Shown: positions 62,837 to 64,000 of the stretch, piece by piece
Position numbering within the stretch: the stretch's first letter is position 1
Layout of the letters: the number at the start of each line of letters is the position of its first letter
Origin: Asterias amurensis
Taxonomy: Eukaryota; Echinodermata; Asteroidea; Forcipulatida; Asteriidae
Assembly (NCBI RefSeq): GCF_032118995.1
Contig: NC_092649.1
Coordinates: 27,649,927-27,713,926, forward strand
Length of the DNA: 64,000 bases
Direction of reading: 5' to 3'
Notes under the pieces: generated by a model
The model's database searches: none
The model's input: only the letters and a program-made list of their open reading frames with translations
Told to the model about the DNA's origin: nothing
Translations under genes and position numbers: made by a program

Positions 62837-64000
62837 AGCTTCTCACAAGGAGAATTCTCGGGTGGGTTTGTGTAGACTTGGAGGAGGCTTGGAAGGAATG
62901 ACACAAATTGCAAAAATCTTTTTATATAGTATGATTAACTTCCTGCATCATGCCATTCATTTGAGACTTGTTTGACCATATTTGGGGGCAAAATTGTAAC
63001 TCCGCAACTGACTATTTATTGAAGCAAACTATTATCAGCAGAAGACCAACAAAATGTTGTTAATCAGGGGACAAACATTTCCACCAAATCATTGACAGTC
63101 AGGATTGATGAGTGGCGTGTGAAGCTTTGCATGGTGTGGATAATAACAAGCAATTATAAATAGTAAACTTGCGAGTACAACCACCACTCAGATTCTAATG
63201 AGCAGGGTCAGAATCTGCTGAGTAGAATCTGATCCTGCTTAGTATAAGTGATTGCGCTTAGCAACTTCATGAAATTTACCCCCTGACAAAGGAACAATTA
63301 CACCTTTGTCCATGATTCATTGAGACAACAAAGTCTGCCGCGAAATACTCAATGATGCAATTGCCGCACGTATGATTGGCTGCTGAATAATAAGTCACAC
63401 ACAGATGCTCTCGGTCCTCACTCATCACACAATAATATGCGCAGGACCTAGACAGATTCTGCTTACTTCCTGCCACTAAATGACAAGTCTCAGCTCCCCC
63501 ACCCCCTTCCCATGAACAATGGGCACTTGGCTAACCACCAGGGGGCATTCAATGTAGACTAAGTAGAGAGCAGCACTCCCATTCAACTCCATTTCCTGAG
63601 TAGCCTTACACACGACCAGCCTCCGAGTCCCCCAAAACCCCTCTTGCCAAGATTGGAAATTGAGACTAATCTCTGTGACATGCCCATCATTTAATTCAGA
63701 CGTTTAAAAGGCAAATGTTGAAAGGGAACCATGTCACCACGGGTTCAAGGGTGAGCGCCAACGAGTAAACACACTGCTAAATTGGCTAAATCCGTTCAGC
63801 ATTGCCATCAGGAAGTAAAGGAAATAAACCCATACTCAATATAGGCCCAGAGTCTCAATCCCAGGCTTAAGAGATCCTTTTGTGGTCCAACAAAAAAAGG
63901 AGGAAGATTTGCACCTCCGGTCCAACAAATCTTCAGAATGTAACATCAATTAATAAACCCAAACTTGAGTTTGTTTCAATATATCACTTGGCTCACTAGA

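Larger units (their letters stand above)
61150..64000. other. WNK: WNK intron sequence up to the window edge
   Basis: No exon recognised. Repeats: decayed ACTAGTCC element 61196-61320, TTAA-family element 61336-61655, good ACTAGTCC element 62302-62465 and GGGCACCAAGGC copy 62690-62836 (-). Confidence 0.5.

Noticed and set aside
1..64000. Functional link between the kelch genes and WNK, because KLHL3-CUL3 degrades WNK in vertebrates
   Set aside because: The kelch genes here are KLHDC10-like (CUL2 type, no BTB domain), not KLHL3. Chance proximity over 20 kb is the simpler reading.

Overview
This is a metazoan nuclear genome window: intron-rich genes with GT-AG splice sites, long AT-rich introns and dense short DNA transposons and tRNA-derived SINEs. 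Protein content and the TTAA-flanked foldback elements fit a marine invertebrate deuterostome, most likely an echinoderm. The taxon is an inference; no rRNA or mitochondrial marker is present. I see no prokaryotic genes, operons, CRISPR arrays or viral genes.

Layout. (1) 1-2452, + strand: the 3' part of a KLHDC10-like kelch gene, four exons, start outside the window. (2) 3984-10566, + strand: a complete second KLHDC10-like gene, seven exons, 428 aa, a diverged tandem paralogue of the first with the same exon junctions in the shared part. (3) 10567-16540: intergenic, with foldback elements, SINE pieces and a local tandem duplication near 15-16 kb. (4) 16541-19719, + strand: a three-exon SLC10 (bile acid/sodium symporter) family gene, 375 aa, with substitutions at sodium-site positions. 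(5) 19720-30206: about 10.5 kb with no recognisable gene, only repeats. (6) 30207-61149 and beyond, - strand: the C-terminal part of a WNK kinase. Q-rich exons, a second PF2/CCT-like domain and three RFxV docking motifs are visible; the kinase domain must lie above 64,000. WNK introns hold many repeats.

How the genes relate. The kelch proteins are predicted CUL2 ubiquitin-ligase receptors, the SLC10 protein a membrane carrier, and WNK a chloride/osmotic-stress kinase acting through OSR1/SPAK. Nothing shows that the neighbours act together.

Main points for a second look: the WNK PF2-like exon, whose conserved residues are spread over three reading frames although the exon stays open; the SLC10 sodium-site changes; layered transposon insertions (a Tigger/pogo-like element in a SINE, two foldback elements in one SINE, a TTAA element in another repeat); a foldback element with an internal 65-bp triplication; and a duplicated exon-end/splice-site segment in the second kelch gene. 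I found no new multi-gene system.
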